The notes under the pieces are model-generated. The model did not search any database, was not told where the DNA came from, and saw nothing but the letters and a program-made list of their open reading frames with translations. From Pseudomonas sp. K2I15 (GTDB lineage: Bacteria; Pseudomonadota; Gammaproteobacteria; Pseudomonadales; Pseudomonadaceae), in NCBI RefSeq assembly GCF_002204795.1, contig NZ_NIXO01000036.1, positions 1-64,000 on the forward strand: 64,000 nt of DNA, in the 5' to 3' direction. Position numbers and translations under genes: made by a program. Each line of letters starts with the position of its first letter. The stretch's first letter is position 1. This document shows positions 44,110 through 52,070 of the stretch, one piece after another.

Positions 44110-44988
44110 ATGTCGATTTCAGCCCCAGTGGTTCGTTACCAGCACGTTGATGCCGATGGCGTGCGCGTGTTCTACCGCGAAGCCGGCGACCCGGCCGCGC
44201 CCGTGCTGTTGCTGCTGCACGGCTTCCCCAGCTCGTCCCATATGTACCGCGACCTGATCCCGCTGCTCGCCACTCGCTACCGGGTCATCGCGCCCGACCT
44301 GCCGGGCTTTGGCTTCACCGAAGTGCCCGCCGAACGCAATTACCACTACAGCTTCGACAACCTGGCGATCACTGTCGGCCATTTCGTCGACGCCCTGCAG
44401 CTCAACCGTTATGCCCTTTACGTGTTCGACTACGGCGCGCCGGTGGGCCTGCGACTGGCCGTGGCGCACCCGGAACGGGTCAGCGCGCTGATCTCGCAAA
44501 ACGGCAACGCGTATCTCGAAGGCTTGGGCGATGCCTGGGCACCGATCCGCACCTATTGGGCCGAACCGAGCGAGGCCAATCGCGAGGTGATTCGCAACGC
44601 CGTCATCAGCCTGGAAGGCACCCGCTATCAGTACCTGCATGGCGTCCCGCAGCCGGAGTTGGTAGCGCCTGAGTCCTATATGCTCGACGTGCTCCTGATG
44701 CAGCGCCCCGGCAATGACGAGATCCAGCTGGACCTGTTCCTCGACTACCGCAACAACCTGACGCTGTACCCGGCATTCCAGGCGTTTTTCAAGGCCACGC
44801 AAGTACCGGCGCTGGTGATCTGGGGCCAGAACGATCCGTTCTTCATACCGCCGGGCGCCCATGCCTACAAAGGCGATAACGCCAACGCGGTGGTGGAGTT
44901 GCTCGACACCGGTCACTTCGCCCTGGAAACCCACGCCGCGCATATTGCCCAGCGAATTCATGAGGTACTGGGCCACGCCATCGACTGA
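44110..44988 (+). CDS. Alpha/beta hydrolase, epoxide hydrolase/dehalogenase-like
   Basis: A 292-residue hydrolase. HGFPSSSHMYRDLIPLLA near 37-54 carries the HG oxyanion motif. The nucleophile elbow is VFDYGAP with Asp (D107) rather than Ser. NDPFFIPPG supplies an acid and DTGHFALE the catalytic His. An Asp nucleophile points to the epoxide hydrolase/haloalkane dehalogenase branch, so ester hydrolysis is unlikely. GCAGAGGA precedes the ATG. It is divergent from and probably controlled by the CGNR protein. Substrate unknown. Confidence 0.88.
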   Translation: MSISAPVVRYQHVDADGVRVFYREAGDPAAPVLLLLHGFPSSSHMYRDLIPLLATRYRVIAPDLPGFGFTEVPAERNYHYSFDNLAITVGHFVDALQLNRYALYVFDYGAPVGLRLAVAHPERVSALISQNGNAYLEGLGDAWAPIRTYWAEPSEANREVIRNAVISLEGTRYQYLHGVPQPELVAPESYMLDVLLMQRPGNDEIQLDLFLDYRNNLTLYPAFQAFFKATQVPALVIWGQNDPFFIPPGAHAYKGDNANAVVELLDTGHFALETHAAHIAQRIHEVLGHAID

Positions 44989-45098
44989 TGGCAGCCCACG
45001 AAACACTGGATTCGTCCAGTGAATAATACAGACTGGCCTGGTGCTGCCTGGCCCTGCTAAAACAACGGCACAGCATTCCACCGTTGGAGAAGCGCCCC

Positions 45099-46163
45099 AT
45101 GAGCACCTGGCCAGACACCCGAATTCTTGACCTGCTGGGCATTGAGTTACCGATCATCCAGGCGCCCATGGCGAATGCCACCAGCACCTCGATGGTGATT
45201 GCCGCCAGCCAGGCCGGCGCCCTCGGTTCGATGCCGGCAGCGGCGCTCAGCATCGAGCAGTTACGCGAAGCACTCACCGTCATTCGCCAGGCCAGTTCGC
45301 GGCCGCTGAACGTGAATTTCTTCTGCCATCAGCCGCCGGCGCCGGACGCTGAACGCGACCTTCAGTGGAAGCACCTGCTGGAAACCTACTACCGAGAACT
45401 GGGCGCTGATTTTGACGCCCCGACGCCCGTGTCCAACCGTGCACCGTTCAACAACGCCGCCTGTGAACTGGTGGAAGAATTCAGCCCGGAAGTGGTGAGT
45501 TTTCACTTCGGCCTGCCGGAAAAATCCCTTCTGGGCCGGGTCAAGGCCACCGGGGCGAAAGTGCTGTCGTCGGCTACCACCGTGGAAGAAGCCATCTGGC
45601 TGGAGCAGCACGGCTGCTACGCTATCATCGCCATGGGCTCCGAGGCCGGCGGCCATCGCGGGATGTTCCTCAGCGACGACCTTAATAGCCAGATTGGCAC
45701 GATGGCGCTGGTGCCACAGATCGTTGACGCCGTGAACGTGCCGGTAATCGCGGCCGGTGGCATCGGTGATGCGCGAGGCATTGTCGCCGCCTTCGCCCTC
45801 GGCGCGTCGGCGGTACAGATCGGCACCGCCTACCTGTTTACGCCCGAGGCGACTGTGTCGAAGTCACACCACCACGCCTTGCGCAACGCCCAGGCCAGTG
45901 AAACCGCATTGACCAACCTGTTCACCGGGCGCCCGGCGCGGGGCATCATCAACCGGGTGATGCGTGAGTTGGGCGCGATCAATCCAACAGCACCGGCGTT
46001 TCCGTTATCCGGCGGTGCGTTGATGCCACTCAAGGCCAAGGATGAAGCCGGCTTCAGTAATTTGTGGTCGGGCCAGGCCCTGCGCCTAGGCAAAGACATA
46101 TCCACGTATGACCTGACGCTGGAACTGGCCGCGCAAACCCTGGAAAAACTCGGCCGACACTGA
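45099..46163 (+). CDS. Nitronate monooxygenase (2-nitropropane dioxygenase-like)
   Basis: A 354-residue FMN TIM-barrel enzyme using the ATG at 45099 with GGAG upstream. Marks are ELPIIQAPMANATS at the N-terminus, SFHFGLP near 145, GSEAGGHRG near 184-192, and the FMN phosphate site IAAGGIGDARG then ALGASAVQIGTAYL. It oxidises alkyl nitronates such as propionate 3-nitronate to protect the cell. It stands alone between the hydrolase and modA. Confidence 0.92.
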   Translation: MSTWPDTRILDLLGIELPIIQAPMANATSTSMVIAASQAGALGSMPAAALSIEQLREALTVIRQASSRPLNVNFFCHQPPAPDAERDLQWKHLLETYYRELGADFDAPTPVSNRAPFNNAACELVEEFSPEVVSFHFGLPEKSLLGRVKATGAKVLSSATTVEEAIWLEQHGCYAIIAMGSEAGGHRGMFLSDDLNSQIGTMALVPQIVDAVNVPVIAAGGIGDARGIVAAFALGASAVQIGTAYLFTPEATVSKSHHHALRNAQASETALTNLFTGRPARGIINRVMRELGAINPTAPAFPLSGGALMPLKAKDEAGFSNLWSGQALRLGKDISTYDLTLELAAQTLEKLGRH

Positions 46164-46207
46164 ACCTGAACTCCCGGGACAACTTTGCACTGTACCGGCA
46201 GTGGCCA

Positions 46208-46235
46208 ACCGCTATATATTCCCATACATAGCGGT
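46208..46235 (+). promoter_or_regulatory. ModE-type operator upstream of modA
   Basis: ACCGCTATATAT-TCCC-ATACATAGCGGT: a palindrome with 11 of 12 paired positions, resembling the ModE box CGCTATATA-N-TATATAGCG that represses molybdate uptake genes when molybdate is plentiful. It lies 57-84 bases before the modA start. No modE gene is in the window. Confidence 0.65.
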
Positions 46236-46291
46236 ATGTCACTCTGCCTACAACAAGCCGCAAAGCCGGTAATCCCCCAAGGAGCTTCTTG

Positions 46292-47059
46292 ATGATGATT
46301 CGCGCCTCACGCCTGGCCCCCACGGCCCTCGCTACCCTGATCGCCGCGTTTGCCTTCTCCTCGGCGCATGCCGATGAAGTACAAGTGGCCGTAGCCGCCA
46401 ACTTCACCGCACCGATCCAGGCGATTGCCGCCGACTTTGAAAAAGACACCGGCCACAAACTGGTCGCTGCCTACGGCGCCACCGGCCAGTTCTACACCCA
46501 GATCAAGAACGGCGCGCCGTTTGAAGTGTTCCTCAGCGCCGACGACACCACCCCGCAGAAACTCGAGGCCGAAGGCGACACCGTCAAGGGCTCGCGCTTC
46601 ACCTACGCGGTAGGCACCCTGGCGCTGTGGTCGGCCAAGGAAGGCTACGTGGATGCCAAGGGCGAGGTGCTGAAGAAAAATGAATTCAAGCACCTGTCCA
46701 TCGCCAACCCGAAAGCCGCGCCGTATGGCCTCGCCGCCACCCAGGTATTGGCGAAGGAAGGCTTGACCGAGAAGGTCAAGGACAAGCTCGTTGAAGGCCA
46801 GAACATCACCCAGGCGTTTCAGTTCGTGTCCACCGGCAACGCCGAGCTGGGTTTTGTAGCGCTGTCGCAGATCTACAAGGACGGCAAAGTCACCAGCGGT
46901 TCGGCCTGGATCGTGCCATCTTCCATGCATGACCCGATCAAGCAAGACGCCGTGATCCTCACCAAAGGCAAGGACAGTGCAGCCGCCAAGGCCCTGGTTG
47001 AATACCTCAAAGGTCCGAAAGCCGCCGCGGTGATCAAGTCCTACGGTTACGAGCTGTAA
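46292..47059 (+). CDS. modA: Molybdate ABC transporter, periplasmic binding protein
   Basis: A 255-residue protein from the ATG at 46292, seven bases after AAGGAG; a TTG just before it is not needed. The signal peptide ends SSAHA before DEVQVAVAANF. YGATGQFYTQIKNGAPFEVF and YAVGTLALWS are typical ModA segments that surround the oxyanion. First gene of modABC. Confidence 0.96.
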   Translation: MMIRASRLAPTALATLIAAFAFSSAHADEVQVAVAANFTAPIQAIAADFEKDTGHKLVAAYGATGQFYTQIKNGAPFEVFLSADDTTPQKLEAEGDTVKGSRFTYAVGTLALWSAKEGYVDAKGEVLKKNEFKHLSIANPKAAPYGLAATQVLAKEGLTEKVKDKLVEGQNITQAFQFVSTGNAELGFVALSQIYKDGKVTSGSAWIVPSSMHDPIKQDAVILTKGKDSAAAKALVEYLKGPKAAAVIKSYGYEL

Positions 47060-47740
47060 ATGCCGCTGTCGAGTGCCGATTTTTCCGCGATCTGGCTGAC
47101 CCTGCAACTGGCGTCGCTGACCACGGTCATCCTGCTGATCATAGGCACTCCGATCGCCCTGTGGCTGTCGCGCACCCGATCGTGGTGGCGCGGCCCCATC
47201 GGCGCGGTGGTGGCCTTACCGTTGGTGTTGCCACCCACGGTGATCGGCTTCTACCTGCTACTGACCATGGGCCCTAACGGCTACTTCGGCCAGTTCACCC
47301 AATGGCTGGGCCTGGGCACACTCACCTTCAGTTTTGCCGGGCTGGTGATGGGCTCGGTGATCTATTCCATGCCGTTTGTGGTGCAGCCGTTGCAAAACGC
47401 CTTCTCCGCCATCGGCACTCGCCCACTGGAAGTGGCCGCCACCTTGCGGGCCAATCCCTGGGACACCTTCTTCAGCGTGATCCTGCCCCTGGCGCGCCCG
47501 GGGTTTATCACGGCGTCGATTCTCGGTTTTGCGCACACCGTCGGCGAGTTCGGCGTGGTGCTGATGATCGGCGGCAATATTCCGAACAAGACCCGGGTGG
47601 TCTCGGTGCAAATCTACGACCACGTCGAAGCCATGGAATATGCCCAGGCTCACTGGCTGGCCGGCTCCATGGTGGTGTTTTCTTTCCTGGTGTTGCTGGC
47701 GCTCTACTCCAGCCGTAAAACCAAAGCGGGCTGGAGCTGA
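47060..47740 (+). CDS. modB: Molybdate ABC transporter permease
   Basis: A 226-residue permease with five membrane segments. The cytoplasmic coupling loop is EVAATLRANPWDTFFSVILP with the EAA motif and GFAHTVGEFGVVLMIGG. It starts directly after the modA stop, and its stop codon overlaps the modC ATG (TGATG). Confidence 0.96.
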   Translation: MPLSSADFSAIWLTLQLASLTTVILLIIGTPIALWLSRTRSWWRGPIGAVVALPLVLPPTVIGFYLLLTMGPNGYFGQFTQWLGLGTLTFSFAGLVMGSVIYSMPFVVQPLQNAFSAIGTRPLEVAATLRANPWDTFFSVILPLARPGFITASILGFAHTVGEFGVVLMIGGNIPNKTRVVSVQIYDHVEAMEYAQAHWLAGSMVVFSFLVLLALYSSRKTKAGWS

Positions 47741-48825
47741 TGTCGATGATCGAGGTGCGTCTGCAACTGAAGTATTCCGGGTTTGCCCTGGACGTCGACT
47801 TGCAACTGCCCGGTCGCGGGGTGACGGCGTTGTACGGTCATTCGGGCTCCGGCAAGACCACTTGCCTGCGCTGCATCGCCGGGCTGGAACGAGCCGAAGA
47901 GGGCTTCGTGCAAATCAACGATGAAGTCTGGCAAGACAGCCGCAAAGGGCTGTTCGTACCACCGCACAAACGCACCCTGGGCTACGTGTTTCAAGAAGCC
48001 AGCCTGTTCCCGCATTTGTCGGTGCTGGCCAATCTGGAGTTCGGACTCAAACGCATCCCGCGCCAACAACGCCGGGTGGACATGGCCCACGCCACCGAGC
48101 TGCTGGGCATCGGCCACCTGCTGGACCGTCATCCGCAGCACCTTTCCGGCGGTGAACGCCAGCGCATCGGCATCGCCCGTGCCCTGCTTACCAGCCCGAG
48201 CCTGCTGCTGATGGATGAACCGTTGGCGGCGCTGGACAGCAAACGCAAAAGCGAGATCCTGCCGTACCTCGAACGCCTGCACGACGAGCTGGAGATTCCG
48301 GTGCTGTACGTCAGCCATGCCCAGGACGAAGTGGCGCGCCTGGCCGATCACATCGTGTTGCTCAGCGACGGCAAGGCCCTGGCCAGCGGCCCCATCGGCG
48401 AAACCCTGGCCCGACTCGACCTGCCCATGGCCCTGGGTGACGACGCTGGCGTAGTGATCAATGGCACCGTCAGCGCCTACGACGCGCACTACCAGTTGCT
48501 GACCCTGCAACTGCCCGCCAGCCAACTGCAGATGCGCGTGGCCCATGCACCGCTCGCGCTGGGCAAACAGTTGCGCTTCAAGATCCAGGCGCGGGACGTC
48601 AGCCTGAACCTGCAGGCCGAGGAACACAGCAGCATCCTCAACCGCCTGCCGGTGACGGTGACCCAGGAAATTCCTGCGGACAACGCAGCTCATGTGCTGG
48701 TGAGCCTGGACGCGGCCGGCACACCGCTGCTGGCGCGCATCACCCGTTACTCCCGGGACCAGTTGCAACTGCATCCCGGCCAGACGTTATGGGCGCAGAT
48801 CAAGGCGGTGGCGGTACTTGCCTGA
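47740..48825 (+). CDS. modC: Molybdate ABC transporter ATP-binding protein
   Basis: A 361-residue ATPase. Walker A is GHSGSGKTT at 33-41, the Q-loop is FQEASLFPHL, the signature LSGGERQRIGIARAL, Walker B LLLMDEPLAALD and the H-loop YVSHAQDEV. A C-terminal TOBE (molybdate-binding) domain covers about 290-358, as in ModC proteins that sense cytoplasmic molybdate. End of the modABC operon; no terminator was recognised in the 35-base gap to the convergent T6SS gene. Confidence 0.96.
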   Translation: MSMIEVRLQLKYSGFALDVDLQLPGRGVTALYGHSGSGKTTCLRCIAGLERAEEGFVQINDEVWQDSRKGLFVPPHKRTLGYVFQEASLFPHLSVLANLEFGLKRIPRQQRRVDMAHATELLGIGHLLDRHPQHLSGGERQRIGIARALLTSPSLLLMDEPLAALDSKRKSEILPYLERLHDELEIPVLYVSHAQDEVARLADHIVLLSDGKALASGPIGETLARLDLPMALGDDAGVVINGTVSAYDAHYQLLTLQLPASQLQMRVAHAPLALGKQLRFKIQARDVSLNLQAEEHSSILNRLPVTVTQEIPADNAAHVLVSLDAAGTPLLARITRYSRDQLQLHPGQTLWAQIKAVAVLA

Positions 48826-48860
48826 GTCGCACTTTGCCTGGGCCACAGAAGCTTGGGGGC

Positions 48861-49988
48861 CTATTGATTAGTAGAGGCAGGCGTACAAGCCTGCGCCTGC
48901 GGCATCAGACGTATATCCACCCGTCGGTTGGCTGCTCGTCCGCCTGCCGTGTCATTGCTGGCGATCGGCTGCTTGCCTGCCGCGGCCTGGACGGCAAAAC
49001 AGCTATCCGGAAGATCGCCCATACGTTGCATCCAGTCGCGTACCGCCGAGGCACGGGCGTAGGAAAGTTGGAGGTTCTGCTGGACGTCGCCGGTTGTGTC
49101 CGCATGCCCCACGATCACGATCAGCCAGCCCGGCTGGGCCTTGATGTTGACCAACGCATTGATCAGCACCTTGGTCGACTCAGGCTTGAGCTCGGAGCTA
49201 CCGGCATCGAACAGTGACAGGCTGTCCAGGTGCACAGAATCGGGTACCGACTGTGGCGGCGAAGCGGCCTGGCTCCACCACCAAAACCCAACTCCCAGGG
49301 CGATTGAGCTGGCCAATGCAAACAGCCAAAGGGCAATGCTGCGCTTGCGGGTTTTGTTGGCAACCAGTGGAAGTTCCGGCATCGGGTGGGCTGGCAGGAC
49401 TACCACCGGCATCACGAAAGCCGGTTCGGGCATCCGCGTCAACATTGGCAGCATTTCACCCGAAGCAACGTTACGTTGAACGCGTTGCACCAGGCTGCCT
49501 ATCTGATGACGCAGCGCCTGCAAGCTGACAAGAGGCACTTGCCCCTGACGATCCAGTTGCGCGGCTAACCGATCCAGTTCAGCGCCCAGCCGCGCCAATT
49601 GGGGAAGCGTCTGCTGGGTAATTTCAAGGCTGCGCAACAATGGCTGCCATTGGGCAAACAGCCAGGCGAGAATACCTATACGCATCGAGTCCATCAGCGG
49701 CCAGACCGTTGCCCATTCGTTGCACAGCGCCTCAATCAGCGTCACCCCTTGGGCCATGCCTTCCAGGCCGTGGCGTTGGCTGCGCGCCAACGCAAAAGAA
49801 GCGGCGGTTTGCAGTTCTGCGCCGTTGTTCTGGAACAACGTCAGGCACAACTGCTCGACCTTGACCCAGTCGACGTCCGGGCATGCCGGATGGCTCAGCT
49901 TGGTCAACTCATCACGCAGAACGGTAAATTCACCGAAGCCGCGCGGGTCACCGCCGACTCGGATAAGCATCTCAAATAACGCTGTCAT
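48861..49988 (-). CDS. T6SS TssA-like (ImpA_N) protein fused to an OmpA peptidoglycan-binding domain
   Basis: A 375-residue protein. The N-terminal ImpA_N domain spans about 15-115 (DVDWVKVEQLCLTLFQNNGAE then GLEGMAQGVTLIEAL). One membrane helix lies at 217-238. A C-terminal OmpA-like domain occupies 255-364, with LFDAGSSELKPES, GHADTTGD and the arginines of GRAANRRVDI that bind diaminopimelate. The predicted topology is cytoplasmic ImpA_N, periplasmic OmpA, so it could anchor the T6SS to the cell wall, a role often carried by TssL or TagL. It is the last gene of the minus-strand T6SS run, 23 bases after tssE. Confidence 0.85.
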   Translation of the reverse strand: MTALFEMLIRVGGDPRGFGEFTVLRDELTKLSHPACPDVDWVKVEQLCLTLFQNNGAELQTAASFALARSQRHGLEGMAQGVTLIEALCNEWATVWPLMDSMRIGILAWLFAQWQPLLRSLEITQQTLPQLARLGAELDRLAAQLDRQGQVPLVSLQALRHQIGSLVQRVQRNVASGEMLPMLTRMPEPAFVMPVVVLPAHPMPELPLVANKTRKRSIALWLFALASSIALGVGFWWWSQAASPPQSVPDSVHLDSLSLFDAGSSELKPESTKVLINALVNIKAQPGWLIVIVGHADTTGDVQQNLQLSYARASAVRDWMQRMGDLPDSCFAVQAAAGKQPIASNDTAGGRAANRRVDIRLMPQAQACTPASTNQ

Positions 49989-50011
49989 CGAGCTTCCCTT
50001 CCGTTACAGAT

Positions 50012-50452
50012 TTACGGCTGCGATAAATAGTTCTGCTGCCTTAAGTGACGCACCAAGACTTTGCCCTCGGGCGCCAGGGTCGTGCCGAAAGTCACCCGCT
50101 CGCCGTTTTTCAGTTGCGCGTCCAAGGCATATTCCAAATGACCGGGTTGGGTCTGCGGCAGCAGTTCGACATTGACCGCTTCCAGGCGCGGCTCGTACTT
50201 GAGCAAGGTGTCGGCCAGGGTACCCATCAACCTATGCGCCGAGGCGGGCAATCCTTGCAGGGTCAACCCCATGTCAGGCAGGCCATAGTCCGGCAGGTGA
50301 CTGAGCGATCCCGCCCGGCTGTTGAGGATGCGTTGCAGGTTGTCCAGCACCGACAAGGTGTGCTGGTCCTCTTCCGGGACGCGGTACAGGTCCAGCTCGC
50401 CGTCGAAATTCTGCAGGAGCATTTCGTAAAGCGATGGGTTCAACTCGCTCAC
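50012..50452 (-). CDS. tssE: T6SS baseplate subunit TssE
   Basis: A 146-residue gp25-like baseplate protein: LYEMLLQNFDGE, VLDNLQRILNSRAGSL then PDYGLPDMGL, and ending in ERVTFGTTLAPEGKV. The RAG and YGLPD motifs are diagnostic. It begins three bases after the tssJ stop. Confidence 0.93.
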   Translation of the reverse strand: MSELNPSLYEMLLQNFDGELDLYRVPEEDQHTLSVLDNLQRILNSRAGSLSHLPDYGLPDMGLTLQGLPASAHRLMGTLADTLLKYEPRLEAVNVELLPQTQPGHLEYALDAQLKNGERVTFGTTLAPEGKVLVRHLRQQNYLSQP

Positions 50453-50455
50453 GGC

Positions 50456-50992
50456 TTACTCCTTCGCCAACGGTTGCAAGGCCAGCCGATTGTTGTCGAG
50501 TTCAACCACCCTGGCCCGATCCGGGTCCAGATCATCGCGGGTCAGGGTCAGGCGCCAGGTGTTCAGTTGAGTATCAGGTGTGCGCAACAACGCCACCACC
50601 GTAACGAACCGAGCGTCCTTATCCAGCGGCACATTAAGCTGTGCGCCCTCGCCGGGCTTGATCACCAGTGCGTGCTGGTCCAACAGATCGCGACGCAACA
50701 GGTTGTCAGCGTCGCCCAGCACACTGTCATAGGTAGCCTTATCCATGACTTTGTTGTCGCGCAGTTGGTACACACGCACCACCGTAGGCACTGTTAAACC
50801 ACGCATGTCAATCACGTCGGCGTTCGTCGCGGCCCGCCCGGTAAAGTCCAGGTGCAAGGTCTTCACTTGTTTGTAGAAGATGGCCTTGGCCGTGGACGTG
50901 GTGGCGTCGGTAACGGTCTGAGTCAACCCACAACCACCCAGAAGTGCACCGAGCACCGCCACCTTCAATAGATTAAAAACGGTACGTGACAT
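50456..50992 (-). CDS. tssJ: T6SS outer-membrane lipoprotein TssJ
   Basis: A 178-residue lipoprotein using the ATG at 50992 (AGAGAGG upstream), which overlaps the tssG end by 20 bases. The lipobox is VLGALLGGC. The mature domain has the TssJ beta-sandwich pattern (ADNLLRRDLLDQHALVIKPG, then ARFVTVVALLR and TWRLTL). It anchors the TssM periplasmic tail to the outer membrane. Confidence 0.93.
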   Translation of the reverse strand: MSRTVFNLLKVAVLGALLGGCGLTQTVTDATTSTAKAIFYKQVKTLHLDFTGRAATNADVIDMRGLTVPTVVRVYQLRDNKVMDKATYDSVLGDADNLLRRDLLDQHALVIKPGEGAQLNVPLDKDARFVTVVALLRTPDTQLNTWRLTLTRDDLDPDRARVVELDNNRLALQPLAKE

Positions 50993-52070
50993 GCTGTGCC
51001 TCTCTGAATTTTGGGTTGCTGTGCAGGCCCTGGTATCGGCCCAGATTGATGGTGATTTTTTGGTGTTCCGCAACCTGCCAGGCGTCGCTGCCCAGTCCCA
51101 GTACGCCGGTCATCCCCAGCAGTACCGGCGCGCCGCCCAGCACCGGTTTTGGAAGGCTGCATATCGGTAGTGACAGCTGCAATTTCGCGGTGCAACGCCA
51201 GCCCAGATAGACCCGCAGCAATACCAGCAAGTCGTTGTGCAGCAGGTTGCCCGGCAACCAGCCCCGTGCCTCAATCAGGTCCTGAGTAAACAGCGCGAGG
51301 TGCAACTGACTGTTAACGTCTTGAGCGACGCTGCCTAGCGGCGTCCCCTGAGACAAACTCACCGGGTAGTTCCTCGACAAGCTGGCCGGCTGCACCAGGG
51401 TCACTTTTTGTGGCCAGTGCGGCGTCACTCGAACCTGCGTGTTGGGAGCCAGCAGTTTGACCAGCGCAGTGATGCCTTCGGCATTACGGGTGGGTAGGCG
51501 CATCACGCTGAGCAGCGCCAGGAAGCGTGATATTGGCGTTGCAATCTGCCTGGCCGTGCCGGGAATCCCCAGACCGATCAGCCCCAGCAGGCATTGTGAA
51601 GTTGCGTCACTGCCACCCGCCTCGAACGTCGCCGGGTAGGAGTACTTGCGCCAAATGCGGTAGAACTGCGTGAAGATCCGGTGATTGAAAATATCAAGGA
51701 ACGCCTCAAGCGCCTCATGACCTTCGCGACGCTGGACGATGTCGTCCAGAAAGGTCGTTGGCATCGGCGAGTCAACGCCGTAAAGCCCCAGCAAACGCGT
51801 GCGCACCGTCGCAGGACGTTCAGGATGGTCCTCGCAGGTTTCGATGGCCTTCAATTCCCCCGCGGGAAAGCCCATCCCGGGGTCGGGCCGAAAGCGTACG
51901 GGGTCATCCGCCGGGTGCGCGGTGCTCCCCAACGGCGGGTGGCCGGGCAACGTCTGTTCCAGCAACTGGCAGAACCGATAAAGGTTGGCCTCGGCGACCT
52001 GTCCGTCCAGCGCTTCGAGTAATCCAGTGGCTTTCAGCCGGGAATACGCTGACTGTGGTTCTCGTTCCAT
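50973..52070 (-). CDS. tssG: T6SS baseplate subunit TssG
   Basis: A 365-residue protein from the ATG at 52070; a GTG nine bases upstream is an alternative. Family marks are ANLYRFCQLLEQTLPG, the VRFRPDPGMGFPAGEL segment near 60-75, TRLLGLYGVDSPMPTTFLDD near 92, and FLDIFNHRIFTQFYRIWRKY. It forms the baseplate wedge with TssF and TssE. It overlaps the end of tssF. Confidence 0.93.
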   Translation of the reverse strand: MEREPQSAYSRLKATGLLEALDGQVAEANLYRFCQLLEQTLPGHPPLGSTAHPADDPVRFRPDPGMGFPAGELKAIETCEDHPERPATVRTRLLGLYGVDSPMPTTFLDDIVQRREGHEALEAFLDIFNHRIFTQFYRIWRKYSYPATFEAGGSDATSQCLLGLIGLGIPGTARQIATPISRFLALLSVMRLPTRNAEGITALVKLLAPNTQVRVTPHWPQKVTLVQPASLSRNYPVSLSQGTPLGSVAQDVNSQLHLALFTQDLIEARGWLPGNLLHNDLLVLLRVYLGWRCTAKLQLSLPICSLPKPVLGGAPVLLGMTGVLGLGSDAWQVAEHQKITINLGRYQGLHSNPKFREAQHVTYRF

